This document shows positions 1-7,834 of a stretch of 64,000 nucleotides of DNA, piece after piece. The first letter of the stretch is position 1, and every line of letters begins with the position of its first letter. The notes beneath the pieces were generated by a model, which did not search any database, was not told the DNA's origin, and saw only the letters and a list, made by a program, of their open reading frames with translations. This DNA is from Pseudomonas protegens CHA0. Its GTDB lineage: Bacteria > Pseudomonadota > Gammaproteobacteria > Pseudomonadales > Pseudomonadaceae. Where the stretch lies: positions 5,501,501 to 5,565,500 of the forward strand of contig NC_021237.1 of NCBI RefSeq assembly GCF_000397205.1, given 5' to 3'. Made by a program: the position numbers and the translations under genes.

Positions 1-29
1 ACATCATTGCCTACAAACTGTCGGAATAA
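1..29 (+). CDS. 3' end of an upstream gene (partial)
   Basis: The first 29 bases read in frame as the last eight codons (IIAYKLSE) and TAA stop of a plus-strand gene that begins outside the window. A rho-independent terminator follows about 20 bases later, which supports a real gene end. The product cannot be recognised from eight residues. Confidence 0.55.
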
Positions 30-49
30 GCTTTACCGGCAGGCGTGAA

Positions 50-84
50 AAAGGCGGCTACCTTCTGGTAGCCGCCTTTTTTTG
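50..84 (+). terminator. Rho-independent terminator
   Basis: A strong hairpin (AAGGCGGCTACC, loop TTCT, GGTAGCCGCCTT) is followed by a T run. It lies just downstream of the stop codon at 27-29 and ends that transcript. Confidence 0.9.
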
Positions 85-101
85 TGCCGTTCGCCCTCTG
101 C

Positions 102-183
102 GTAGGAGCTGGCTTGCCAGCGAAGGCGCGGGCCCGGGCGCTGCATGGCTTGCGGGCCTCTTCGCCGGCAAGCCGGCTCCTAC
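102..183. repeat. REP pair (BIME-like)
   Basis: Two inverted copies of the Pseudomonas REP element, GTAGGAGCTGGCTTGCCAGC at the left and its mirror GCCGGCAAGCCGGCTCCTAC at the right, are separated by about 40 bases. The rest of the gap from 184 to 427 holds no convincing gene. Confidence 0.85.
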
Positions 184-427
184 AAGGGGCTTGTCATTCC
201 ATCTTGCTCGACCGGCAGCCCTTCAAAGGACGGTCACCGAAAATTCCTACAACTCACGTCCCATCGCATCACCTTGCCCCTCAAGGGCTCTGCCCTTAAG
301 GTCTGGGGGTCATTGAAAACTCAGTGACAGGGGTGTGGAAGCCCCCCATATCGTCAGGCGCGCAAAGCACCAGCAACTGCCTGACCTGTTTGTAGCCTGC
401 ACTTTGGACAAAGCCGTGGAGCAATAC

Positions 428-688
428 ATGCCCCTCACCAGCAACGACTACAACATCCCCGCCCTGCTGGTGGACACCCAGGCCCCGCTGGACGCTCTCC
501 ACGAAGCCGCCGCACACCGCATCCGCGCGGCCACCCAGTTGCTGGAGAACATCGCCAGCCACGACAACCTGCAGAGCAACCCGGCTCTGCTCCAGGACTT
601 CGCCCAGCTGTGCGTCATCCCCCTGCGCGATGGCTGCGACCTGCTGGACGTACTGGGCCGACGCCTGCAGGAACAACTGCTGACCTGA
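428..688 (+). CDS. DUF3077-like small protein
   Basis: An 86-residue, Asp/Leu/Ala-rich soluble protein of the kind annotated as DUF3077 in Pseudomonas; its role is unknown. The visible body is helical (DALHEAAAHRIRAATQLLENI), with a conserved-looking C-terminal part ending RDGCDLLDVLGRRLQ. The ATG at 428 was chosen over an in-frame ATG at 335 because GGAG lies seven bases upstream. It stands alone between a REP pair and a lipoprotein gene. No signal peptide or membrane segment is seen. The family assignment is from memory of similar proteins. Confidence 0.7.
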   Translation: MPLTSNDYNIPALLVDTQAPLDALHEAAAHRIRAATQLLENIASHDNLQSNPALLQDFAQLCVIPLRDGCDLLDVLGRRLQEQLLT

Positions 689-917
689 CCCCGGCTCCAG
701 GACCGGCGGCGCCTCGCCGGCCCTCTCAAGCGGCCCTGTTCGCCTGCCCAGCAGTCCCGTAATTGCAAAGCGACATTAGCCCATTTGTGCTAATCGACCC
801 TCCCCCAACCCGGGGCTATAGTGCCGAGCAACCATCTGATCTCCCCACCGTTGCCAGCCTGCGGTGTCGGGAGCGGCTGCGCCGTTGAAAACACAACAAC
901 ACCAAGGAAGATTCATC

Positions 918-1211
918 ATGAAACTCCAGTCCAGCCTCCGCCCCGTTGCCCTGCTCAGCCTCCTGGCACTCGCCCTGGGCGGTTGCGCCATCGCCAAACC
1001 GAGCAACGACGACCTCAAGAACCGCGCCCAGATCACCCTTGGCAAGCCGGTTTCCACGGTTTCCAACGTGCGCAGCGACGCGTCCCAGACCTACTTCACC
1101 GCCAGCACCAGTGCCGGCGAATACAATTGCGTACTGCCCAGCGGCGGCATGGTCGCCTTCGCCACCATGGGTGGAGCGGTAGCGCTGCCGGCCGAGTGCA
1201 GCAAGCAATAA
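918..1211 (+). CDS. Small lipoprotein, unknown function
   Basis: A 97-residue predicted lipoprotein. Residues 1-22 form a signal peptide with lipobox ALGGC, so Cys22 should be lipidated after signal peptidase II cleavage. The mature part is short, without a recognisable domain, and holds a second cysteine (EYNCVLPSGG) and another near the end (AECSKQ), which could form a disulfide in the periplasm. AAGGAAG upstream of ATG 918 decides the start. The next gene also encodes a lipoprotein, about 100 bases downstream on the same strand, so the two may be co-expressed. Confidence 0.75.
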   Translation: MKLQSSLRPVALLSLLALALGGCAIAKPSNDDLKNRAQITLGKPVSTVSNVRSDASQTYFTASTSAGEYNCVLPSGGMVAFATMGGAVALPAECSKQ

Positions 1212-1316
1212 ACCGCTAGCCCCTGGCCAACCAGGTTCGCCGCGACGGGCTGCACCGGTGTAGCAGCGGGACAGCGTCGGGCGAGCACCACTCCCTCCTG
1301 AAAAGGTCCTGAGTTG

Positions 1317-1964
1317 ATGAAACCCCGTCTCTTCATGGTGACAGGCCTGGCCCTGCTCGCCTGTACCCTGATTGCCTGCGCGCCGCGCCAAGGGCGAACC
1401 CTGGACGAATACCCGCCAGTCAAGATTCCCACCGTGCAGTACCCCGACGAGCCCTTCGACACCCAGGCCGCGCGCGCCGCGCTGCAACCCGGCACCGCAA
1501 CGCTCACCGGCAAGTTCTGTATCGTCGGCAATGACGGTATCGAAGACAGCCGCAACGTCGAGATCTATCTCTACCCGGCCACCCCGCACTTGCAGGCCTG
1601 GCACAAGTTGCGCGCGTCCCAACCCGAAGGCGCACCGGTGAGCATGGTCCCCGAGGCCCTGGCCGTGCACCGGGTGACCCGCACCGACGGCAACGGCATC
1701 TTCCAGTTCACGGGGCTGCAACCGGGCCGCTACTTCGTCCAGGGCCGCGATATGGTGTACGGCACCAGCCGCTGGAACGAGTACGTGGGCACCGGCCAGA
1801 GCAACACCAACTACGGGCCGGTGACCACCCACTACTACACCGAGCGCAGTTCGATCTCTTCGTACTCGGGCATGCTGGATGACTTCGTCGAACTGGCCAG
1901 CGGCGAGAACAAGAAGCTGACCATGACCAACTACCCCCTGCTTATCCCGTGCCGGACCTGGTAA
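1317..1964 (+). CDS. Lipoprotein with a carboxypeptidase-regulatory-like fold
   Basis: A 215-residue envelope lipoprotein. The signal peptide ends in TLIAC, so Cys is lipidated. The middle (about residues 55-140) contains a DGNGIFQFTGLQPGRYFVQGRD segment, typical of carboxypeptidase-regulatory or transthyretin-like beta-sandwich domains that decorate surface proteins. The ATG at 1317 is used; a TTG precedes it directly. The 3' end overlaps the convergent histidine kinase gene by 23 bases. No enzymatic residues are visible and the function is unknown. Confidence 0.7.
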   Translation: MKPRLFMVTGLALLACTLIACAPRQGRTLDEYPPVKIPTVQYPDEPFDTQAARAALQPGTATLTGKFCIVGNDGIEDSRNVEIYLYPATPHLQAWHKLRASQPEGAPVSMVPEALAVHRVTRTDGNGIFQFTGLQPGRYFVQGRDMVYGTSRWNEYVGTGQSNTNYGPVTTHYYTERSSISSYSGMLDDFVELASGENKKLTMTNYPLLIPCRTW

Positions 1965-3600
1965 CTGCCTCTGGCGCCGCAGCCCTGTGGGCAGGCACCA
2001 GCGGCGCCTCGCGCAGGGCTCGCAAGGTGCTGCGCAGTTCCACCGGCCGCACCGGCTTGGACAGGATGGCGATGTTGCGGTCGTGCAGGGCGGCGTGGAT
2101 TTTCTCGATGTCGTGCCCGGTGATGATCAGCGCCGGCACTTCCCAGCCCCGCTGCTGACGGATGCTGTCGATGCATTCGATACCCGAGGCCCGGGTGCCC
2201 AGGTCATAGTCGGCGACGATAATGTCGCAATCGGTCAGCAGGTTCTCCCCGCTCGATTCGGCCTGGACCACGCAGCCCCAGCGCTCCAGCAGCGCCGAAG
2301 TGGCCAGCAGCACGTTACGGTCATCCTCCACCAGACAGACCCGCAGCCCGGTCAGCAAGCCGCTCTGCAACGCCTCGTCACGACCGTGCAAACGCTGTGG
2401 CGCGGCCAGTGACAGGCCGTGCAGGCTGACCGTGGTGCCGTGGTCGACCCGCGAACGAATCGTCACCTGCAGGTCAGTCATCTGCCCCAGGCGCTTGACG
2501 ATGGACAGGCCCAGGCCGACGCCTTCGACGTCCTTGTCCCGTACCTGGCGAACCCGGTAGAACTCATCGAAGATCTTCGGCAGATGCTCCTCGGCAATCC
2601 CCCGGCCCTGGTCATAGATGACAATGGCCAGGCCTTGGCCACGCCGGCGCACGCCAATCAGCACCGGCCGTTCCGCGGCGTACTTGAAGCAATTGGACAG
2701 CACGTTCTGCACCATGGTCGCCAACAGCCCCGGGTCGACCCGCACCCAATGGGCGCAGGGCCGCAGCCGCAGTTCGACACCGGCCCAGCGCGCCGCCTCG
2801 GAATTCTGGCGTACCAGGTCGCGCAGCAGTTCGCCCAGGTGGACGGTTTCGTACTTAGGCTGCACTCGCCCGTTGTCCAGGGTGTAGAGGTCGAGGATCG
2901 AGCGGAACAACTGCGAGACGTTGAGCAGCGAACGATCGATGTTGTCCACCAGGCGCCGCTCATCCACCCCCAGGCTGGCTTCGCGCAGGCAGGCGGTGAA
3001 CAGGCCGATGGAGTGGATCGGCTGGCGCAGGTCATGGCTGGCCTGGGCCAGGAAACGGGACTTTTCCAGGTTGGCGGCAATCGCCTCTTCCGAAGCAAGG
3101 CGGGTGCGCTTGAGCAGGATGTGGGCGTACACCGGGATCACCGTGCTGGTGATCATCAGCATCAGCACCATGTAGGGCTGGGCCTGCCAATAGGGGGTCA
3201 GCAGGTAGACCATGAACAGCGCGAACAGCGCCAGCACGGTGGCGATGGCCAGGTAGCGCGAGCCGAAGCGCATGCCATTGCCCAGGTTGACCCAGACCAT
3301 CACCGCATAGATCGGCAGCGCCCCCTCGCCGCCTACCACCAGGCCGTAACAGGTGCCGGTGTAGTCATAGACCATGCCCAGGATGCGCCGCGCCGGGTAG
3401 TGCCCGGGCCAACGGGCAATGGCCATGCGCAGCACGATCGAACCCAGCATGAACAGGGAAATGTAGATCATCACCGGCACGTAGGGATCCACATCCTGCC
3501 CCGGCAGGAAGCCGATCACGCCAAACCAGACCAGGGCGCATCCGGCCACGATAATCCGCAGGGTGGCCTGATCGAGTTCACTGTCTTTCTCAACTTTCAT
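1942..3600 (-). CDS. Hybrid sensor histidine kinase/response regulator
   Basis: A 552-residue inner-membrane sensor kinase. About six hydrophobic segments occupy residues 15-165. A HisKA region follows, with phospho-accepting His189 in [15 protein letters not shown], then an ATPase domain with N box ([12 protein letters not shown], about 297-308), G1 box (DQGRGI) and G2 box ([10 protein letters not shown]). The C-terminal receiver domain has acidic pair EDD (about 425-427) and phospho-acceptor Asp464. It lacks a large periplasmic sensor, so the ligand probably acts in or near the membrane. The start at 3600 has AAGGAGG seven bases upstream; 34 extra codons upstream are unlikely. It is divergent from the LuxR-type response regulator at 3746, its probable partner. 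Confidence 0.9.
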   Translation of the reverse strand: MKVEKDSELDQATLRIIVAGCALVWFGVIGFLPGQDVDPYVPVMIYISLFMLGSIVLRMAIARWPGHYPARRILGMVYDYTGTCYGLVVGGEGALPIYAVMVWVNLGNGMRFGSRYLAIATVLALFALFMVYLLTPYWQAQPYMVLMLMITSTVIPVYAHILLKRTRLASEEAIAANLEKSRFLAQASHDLRQPIHSIGLFTACLREASLGVDERRLVDNIDRSLLNVSQLFRSILDLYTLDNGRVQPKYETVHLGELLRDLVRQNSEAARWAGVELRLRPCAHWVRVDPGLLATMVQNVLSNCFKYAAERPVLIGVRRRGQGLAIVIYDQGRGIAEEHLPKIFDEFYRVRQVRDKDVEGVGLGLSIVKRLGQMTDLQVTIRSRVDHGTTVSLHGLSLAAPQRLHGRDEALQSGLLTGLRVCLVEDDRNVLLATSALLERWGCVVQAESSGENLLTDCDIIVADYDLGTRASGIECIDSIRQQRGWEVPALIITGHDIEKIHAALHDRNIAILSKPVRPVELRSTLRALREAPLVPAHRAAAPEAVTRSGTG

Positions 3601-3745
3601 GCAATCACCTCCTTGTGCAATATGCGCTGCCGTGGTCTTTTGCCGTTCGGCAAACTGGCCCATCGGACACGACCAGCGGGCAGTTACAACGCCGTGCGCC
3701 AAGTTAGCATGCCCACAGGACTGGATGTTTCAAGGAGTTTCAAAC

Positions 3746-4363
3746 ATGACATGCCGGATTATCGTCGCCGACGACCACCCGTTGTTTCGCGAAGGCATGC
3801 TGCGCACCATCCAGCGCTTGCTGCCCGATGCCGTGCTCGAAGAGGCCGGCGACCTGGCTGCGGTAATGGCCCTGGCCGAGAGCGGCGAGGAGCCGGACTC
3901 GCTGATTCTCGACCTGCGCTTTCCCGGCCTGACCTCGGTCAGCATGATTGCCGGCCTGCGCCAGCAATTGCCGCGCACCTCGATCATCGTGGTGTCGATG
4001 GTCGACAACCAGGACCTGATCGCCGAAGTCATGGCCGCCGGGGCCGACGGTTTCATCGGCAAGAGCATCAGCCCGGACGAGATCGGCCAGGCGATACAGG
4101 CCATCCGCGAAGGCGACGTGGTGGTCAAGTACGCGCCTTCCGGCCTGCTGCTGCCCCTGGACGCCTGCGCCGAAGTGAGCCAGCTGACCACCCGGCAACA
4201 GGAAGTCCTGCGCCTGATCGCCCAGGGCAAGACCAACAAGGAAATCGCCCGAGAGCTGGATATCTCGCCGTTCACCGTGCGCATCCACGTGTCTTCCCTG
4301 CTGCATACCCTCAAGGTGCCGTCACGCGCCGCGGCGGCGGTGAAGTTCGCCGGCACCTGGTAA
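3746..4363 (+). CDS. LuxR/NarL-family response regulator
   Basis: A 205-residue DNA-binding response regulator. The receiver domain (residues 1-120) has the acidic pocket [11 protein letters not shown] and phospho-acceptor Asp56 (LILDLRFPG). The C-terminal LuxR helix-turn-helix (about 140-200) reads [28 protein letters not shown] precedes ATG 3746. The divergent hybrid kinase, 145 bases away, is the likely phosphodonor. Similar kinase-regulator pairs in Pseudomonas govern alcohol or acetate use, but the target here cannot be read from the sequence. Confidence 0.9.
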   Translation: MTCRIIVADDHPLFREGMLRTIQRLLPDAVLEEAGDLAAVMALAESGEEPDSLILDLRFPGLTSVSMIAGLRQQLPRTSIIVVSMVDNQDLIAEVMAAGADGFIGKSISPDEIGQAIQAIREGDVVVKYAPSGLLLPLDACAEVSQLTTRQQEVLRLIAQGKTNKEIARELDISPFTVRIHVSSLLHTLKVPSRAAAAVKFAGTW

Positions 4364-4565
4364 ACCGGGACAATCGGGGCCGCGCTATCGGGCGGCCTGC
4401 ACCAGAATGCCAAGACACGGTTGGTCAGCGCGCGCCGTTAATGCTGGGAAGCCCTGCGCAAATGAGGCAGCATCGGTTCTGGCACGCCGGTATAAACGCC
4501 ATGGCATTGGGCGGCACGCCAGGAACAGCGTGCTGGCGCGACCGCCCTCGCAGGAGAAAGACATC

Positions 4566-4997
4566 ATGAGTACGGATAAGCGTGATGAGTTGTTTGAACG
4601 GTTACACCACTGGTTCGGTGACTCGGAAGCCGCCAACTGGAACGAATACACCACCGAGCAGGTGGCCAAGGGAGTCCTCCACGCCTTTACCCCGGCGCAA
4701 TGGCAACGCCTCGGCGAAACCCTGCTGTCGCGCCCCGAGTACTGGCAGCACCGCTGCGCGGTGTCCCTGGGAGAGTTGCGCAGCCCGCCGGCCATCGAGC
4801 TGCTGAAACGCCTGCTGGTGGATTCGCCCTACCTGGACGTGAGGGTCATGGCGATCTATGAACTGGACTGGTCGGAAGCGGCCATCGAGCCCCGCTATGC
4901 GCCCTGCATTCTGGAAATCATGGACAACCTCAGTGAGGAAGGCATAGAACCGGAGCTGCAAAGCCTGTTGACCAAGGCTGAGTCCGCCGCCCCCTGA
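4566..4997 (+). CDS. Small helical (HEAT-like) protein, unknown function
   Basis: A 143-residue soluble, acidic protein. The pattern of the second half (RCAVSLGELRSPPAIELLKRLLVDSPYLDVRVMAIYEL) recalls HEAT-type helical repeats, which usually bind other proteins. No catalytic motif or signal peptide is seen. AGGAG lies nine bases before ATG 4566. About 200 bases of apparently empty DNA separate it from the response regulator upstream, and the gene downstream is convergent, so it is probably monocistronic. Confidence 0.65.
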   Translation: MSTDKRDELFERLHHWFGDSEAANWNEYTTEQVAKGVLHAFTPAQWQRLGETLLSRPEYWQHRCAVSLGELRSPPAIELLKRLLVDSPYLDVRVMAIYELDWSEAAIEPRYAPCILEIMDNLSEEGIEPELQSLLTKAESAAP

Positions 4998-5033
4998 GCG
5001 CGCCCCCTGGATGGCCCCTCGGCCATCCAGCTT

Positions 5034-7376
5034 TCAGCTCGACACCCGGGAGTTCACCAGCCAGCGCTCAAAGGCCTCGGTCGGCAAAGGTCGGCTGATC
5101 AGATAGCCCTGCACCGTGTCGCAGCCCCAGCTTTCCAGCAATTTCAGGCAATGCTCATATTCCACGCCTTCGGCCACCACCTTGAGCCCCAGCTTGTGGC
5201 TCATTTCAATGGTGGAACGCACGATCACCGCATCGCCGCTGGTTTCATCCAGATTGCGGATGAACGACTGGTCGATCTTCAGTTCCTGCACCGGCAGGCG
5301 CTGCAACTGCGCCAGGGATGAATAGCCGGTACCGAAATCGTCCACCGACAGGCTGATGCCGCAGCCGCGCAAGCGTTGCAGCACGGCCAGGGCCTGCTCC
5401 GGGTCGCGCATGATGGCGCTCTCGGTGATCTCGAACACCAACTGTTCGGCTGCCACCTGATAGCCCTCAAGGTAATCGCTGACCCGTACCTCCAGGCCGT
5501 CGTCCTCCAGGTCGCTGGCCGAGATGTTCAGTGACAGGCGTACGGGCAGGGCCCGGCGGTTCCACTCCGCCAGCTGGCGGATACAGGCTTCGATGACCCA
5601 GGCGGTGAGGCTGTGCATGCTGCCGGTGCGCTCGGCCAGGGGAATGAATTCCGCCGGCGAGACCACGCCGAACACCGGGTGCTGCCAGCGCAGCAGGGCT
5701 TCGGCCTGGTGCAGGTAGTCCCGGCGCAGATCGAGCTTGGGCTGGTACAACAGGAACAGCTCACCTTCGGCGGCCGCCCGGCGCAGGTCGCGGATCAAGC
5801 TGATCTGCCGCTGGTGAGCCAGGTCTCGGTCCTGCTGGTAGACCTGCAAGTAACCGGGCTTGAGCGAAGCATCATGGCGGGCGATGGCGGCGCGGCTGAT
5901 CAGTTCCTCGGCGGACTTGCCGTCGGCGGGGTACACCGCCATCCCCATGCAGATCTGCCGGCGCACCTCATCGCCCTGGATCAGTTGCGGCCGGCTGAGC
6001 AGGTCATGCAGCCGGTCAGCCATGGCCATGGCCCCGTCCAGTTCGGTGTTCTCCAGCAGCAGGAGGAATTCACTGGCGGTGATCCGGGCCGCCGTATCGC
6101 CCTGGGACAATACTTCCCGCAGGCGCCGGCTGAGCTCGCCCATCATCTGGTCCAGGCCTTCTGTGCCAAAGCCTTCGTTGATCGCCCGATAGTTGTCGAT
6201 GCCCAGGTAGAGCAGCACCACATTGCGCCGGGCGGCAATGGCCTTGGTCAGGCGTTCGATGGCCAGGGCCCGGTTCGGCAGCCCGGTCAGCGGATCATGC
6301 AGAGCGTTGTGGGCCAGTTGCCGTTCGCGGGTGGCAATGGCGCTCTGCATGGCGTTGAAGGCATCTGCCAGCACCCCGAACTCGTCGCTGCGCTTGATGG
6401 TTACCGGGGCCTGATAGTTACCGGCACCGATGCGTCTTGCCGCCTGGGCCAGGTCTTCCAGGGGCCGCGATACCCGCCGCGCCATCAGCAGGGCGCAGAC
6501 CAGGGAGACCACCAGCGCCACCATGGCGATCCACATGAACTCCCGGTCCAGCGGGGCAAAGGCCTGCAACGCCTGCTCCAGGGGGCTTTGCAGCAAGGCC
6601 ATGACCCGCGGATCGCCGGCATCCCCGGTATTGGCCAGTTGCAAGGCCTGGTTGAGGAAACGCTGGCCATGGGTCTCGCTCAACTGCGGCAGGGATTGCC
6701 ACAGGGAGTCGGCCAGGACATTGATGATGGGCGACCAGAAGAACTCCGGCTGGGTGCTGAACAGCTCGCCGGGATGCTGACCATCGACCGTCAGAAACGA
6801 CACTTCCAGGTTGCTCATGGAGCGCAGTTCCTGGGCAAACAGCTCATCCATGGGAAAGCCCATCACTACCCGGGCGATGGGTAGCGACTCCAGCACTTCC
6901 CCCTGGACCAGCAGATAGGGCCGGCCCTTGATTGCGACGAAGAGCATGTGGGTGTTGTGCCGCATGGCCCGGCGCAGGGCCTGGTCGTAGGGAAAGTGCT
7001 GGTCCCGGGCGATCACCGGCAGGGTGCTGGCGATGACCCGGCCCTCGGGGCTGAGCACGAACATCTCGCTGGAACGGATGCCGCCGCTATGCTGGGCCAG
7101 GGCGGCAAGGATATCCACCGGCTTGCCGCTGAGCACCGCCCGGCGAAACTCGGAATCCACCACCAGCCAGTCGACACCGTACTGCAGGTTGCGACCGCGC
7201 AAGTCCAGCAGCCGTTCGAATACCCGGGTGCCGATCTTCAGTTGCAATTGCGCCTGGCGCTCCACCGCTTGGGTGGTGGCGGTCTTGACCGCGAAATACA
7301 CCGCGGCAATCAATACCAACAGCAATAGCGCCAGCACCCCGACAATCCTTGCCTGAAAGGTTCGGCGCCACTTCAT
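5034..7376 (-). CDS. Membrane c-di-GMP phosphodiesterase (GGDEF-EAL)
   Basis: A 780-residue inner-membrane signalling protein. TM1 lies at about 10-30, then a large periplasmic cache-like sensor region (31-280), TM2 (281-300), HAMP (300-350), a GGDEF-type domain (350-510) and an EAL domain (530-775). The GGDEF signature is replaced by TASEF at about 433-437, so cyclase activity is probably lost. The EAL domain keeps EAL at 559-561 and DDFGTGYSSL, so it should hydrolyse c-di-GMP, with the first domain possibly regulatory. It probably links an extracytoplasmic signal to motility or biofilm state. It is transcribed alone; a long upstream gap separates it from asrA. Confidence 0.9.
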   Translation of the reverse strand: MKWRRTFQARIVGVLALLLLVLIAAVYFAVKTATTQAVERQAQLQLKIGTRVFERLLDLRGRNLQYGVDWLVVDSEFRRAVLSGKPVDILAALAQHSGGIRSSEMFVLSPEGRVIASTLPVIARDQHFPYDQALRRAMRHNTHMLFVAIKGRPYLLVQGEVLESLPIARVVMGFPMDELFAQELRSMSNLEVSFLTVDGQHPGELFSTQPEFFWSPIINVLADSLWQSLPQLSETHGQRFLNQALQLANTGDAGDPRVMALLQSPLEQALQAFAPLDREFMWIAMVALVVSLVCALLMARRVSRPLEDLAQAARRIGAGNYQAPVTIKRSDEFGVLADAFNAMQSAIATRERQLAHNALHDPLTGLPNRALAIERLTKAIAARRNVVLLYLGIDNYRAINEGFGTEGLDQMMGELSRRLREVLSQGDTAARITASEFLLLLENTELDGAMAMADRLHDLLSRPQLIQGDEVRRQICMGMAVYPADGKSAEELISRAAIARHDASLKPGYLQVYQQDRDLAHQRQISLIRDLRRAAAEGELFLLYQPKLDLRRDYLHQAEALLRWQHPVFGVVSPAEFIPLAERTGSMHSLTAWVIEACIRQLAEWNRRALPVRLSLNISASDLEDDGLEVRVSDYLEGYQVAAEQLVFEITESAIMRDPEQALAVLQRLRGCGISLSVDDFGTGYSSLAQLQRLPVQELKIDQSFIRNLDETSGDAVIVRSTIEMSHKLGLKVVAEGVEYEHCLKLLESWGCDTVQGYLISRPLPTEAFERWLVNSRVSS

Positions 7377-7834
7377 AAGGCTGCTCTCAGTCGCTCCAAG
7401 TCCCCGGCGGGCCTTGAAAAGGCCGACGCGGATAACCCCTGCCGGAAGCTGAAAAATCCCTTCTTCATACCCATCCCTCTGAGAAGCTGAATGCGCGCGT
7501 CAAATAAATGCCAGCTTCATTCCGGCATTCCGGGCAATCAGATTAATCCTCAAATTACACAAGATCACGCAATAAAACAGGTGACATCGCAGTCATTTTA
7601 TTGACAACCCATGTCAAATAGCCCCTTCAAGTGAGCTTGAATCCCTTCGCAAAAACCCCCAGGCATGCAGCAAGAACAGCCTAGACCGCGGCTATGCAAC
7701 GCTTCTCTGCCAGGGCAAGAGGCGATGCAGCGGTATTTCCCACCGCTTCGGAAAAACGCTGAAACCAGTCCCCCATTGAAACCCGCGGCGACCTGCCCCA
7801 TCTAAGCTGCATAGTCCATCGCGCAGGAGCCTCC
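7377..7834. other. Intergenic region between the c-di-GMP gene and asrA
   Basis: About 460 bases, AT-richer than the flanks, carry the divergent promoters of both neighbours. The only element I can define is the heat-shock promoter at 7776-7803. A 67-codon minus-strand ORF here has no ribosome binding site or recognisable content and is not called. Confidence 0.6.
7776..7803 (+). promoter_or_regulatory. Sigma-32 (RpoH) heat-shock promoter of asrA
   Basis: TTGAAA (7776-7781), a 14-base spacer and CCCCATCT (7796-7803) match the RpoH consensus CTTGAAA-N13/15-CCCCATnT almost perfectly. The asrA start codon lies 31 bases beyond the -10 element, giving a short leader. The match implies induction of the protease by heat or protein misfolding. 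Confidence 0.85.

Noticed and set aside
2419..4569. 716-codon plus-strand ORF across the kinase and response regulator
   Set aside because: It overlaps two genes with clear catalytic motifs in other frames and encodes low-complexity sequence.
7598..7801. 67-codon minus-strand ORF upstream of asrA
   Set aside because: It covers the asrA heat-shock promoter and has no RBS or familiar content.
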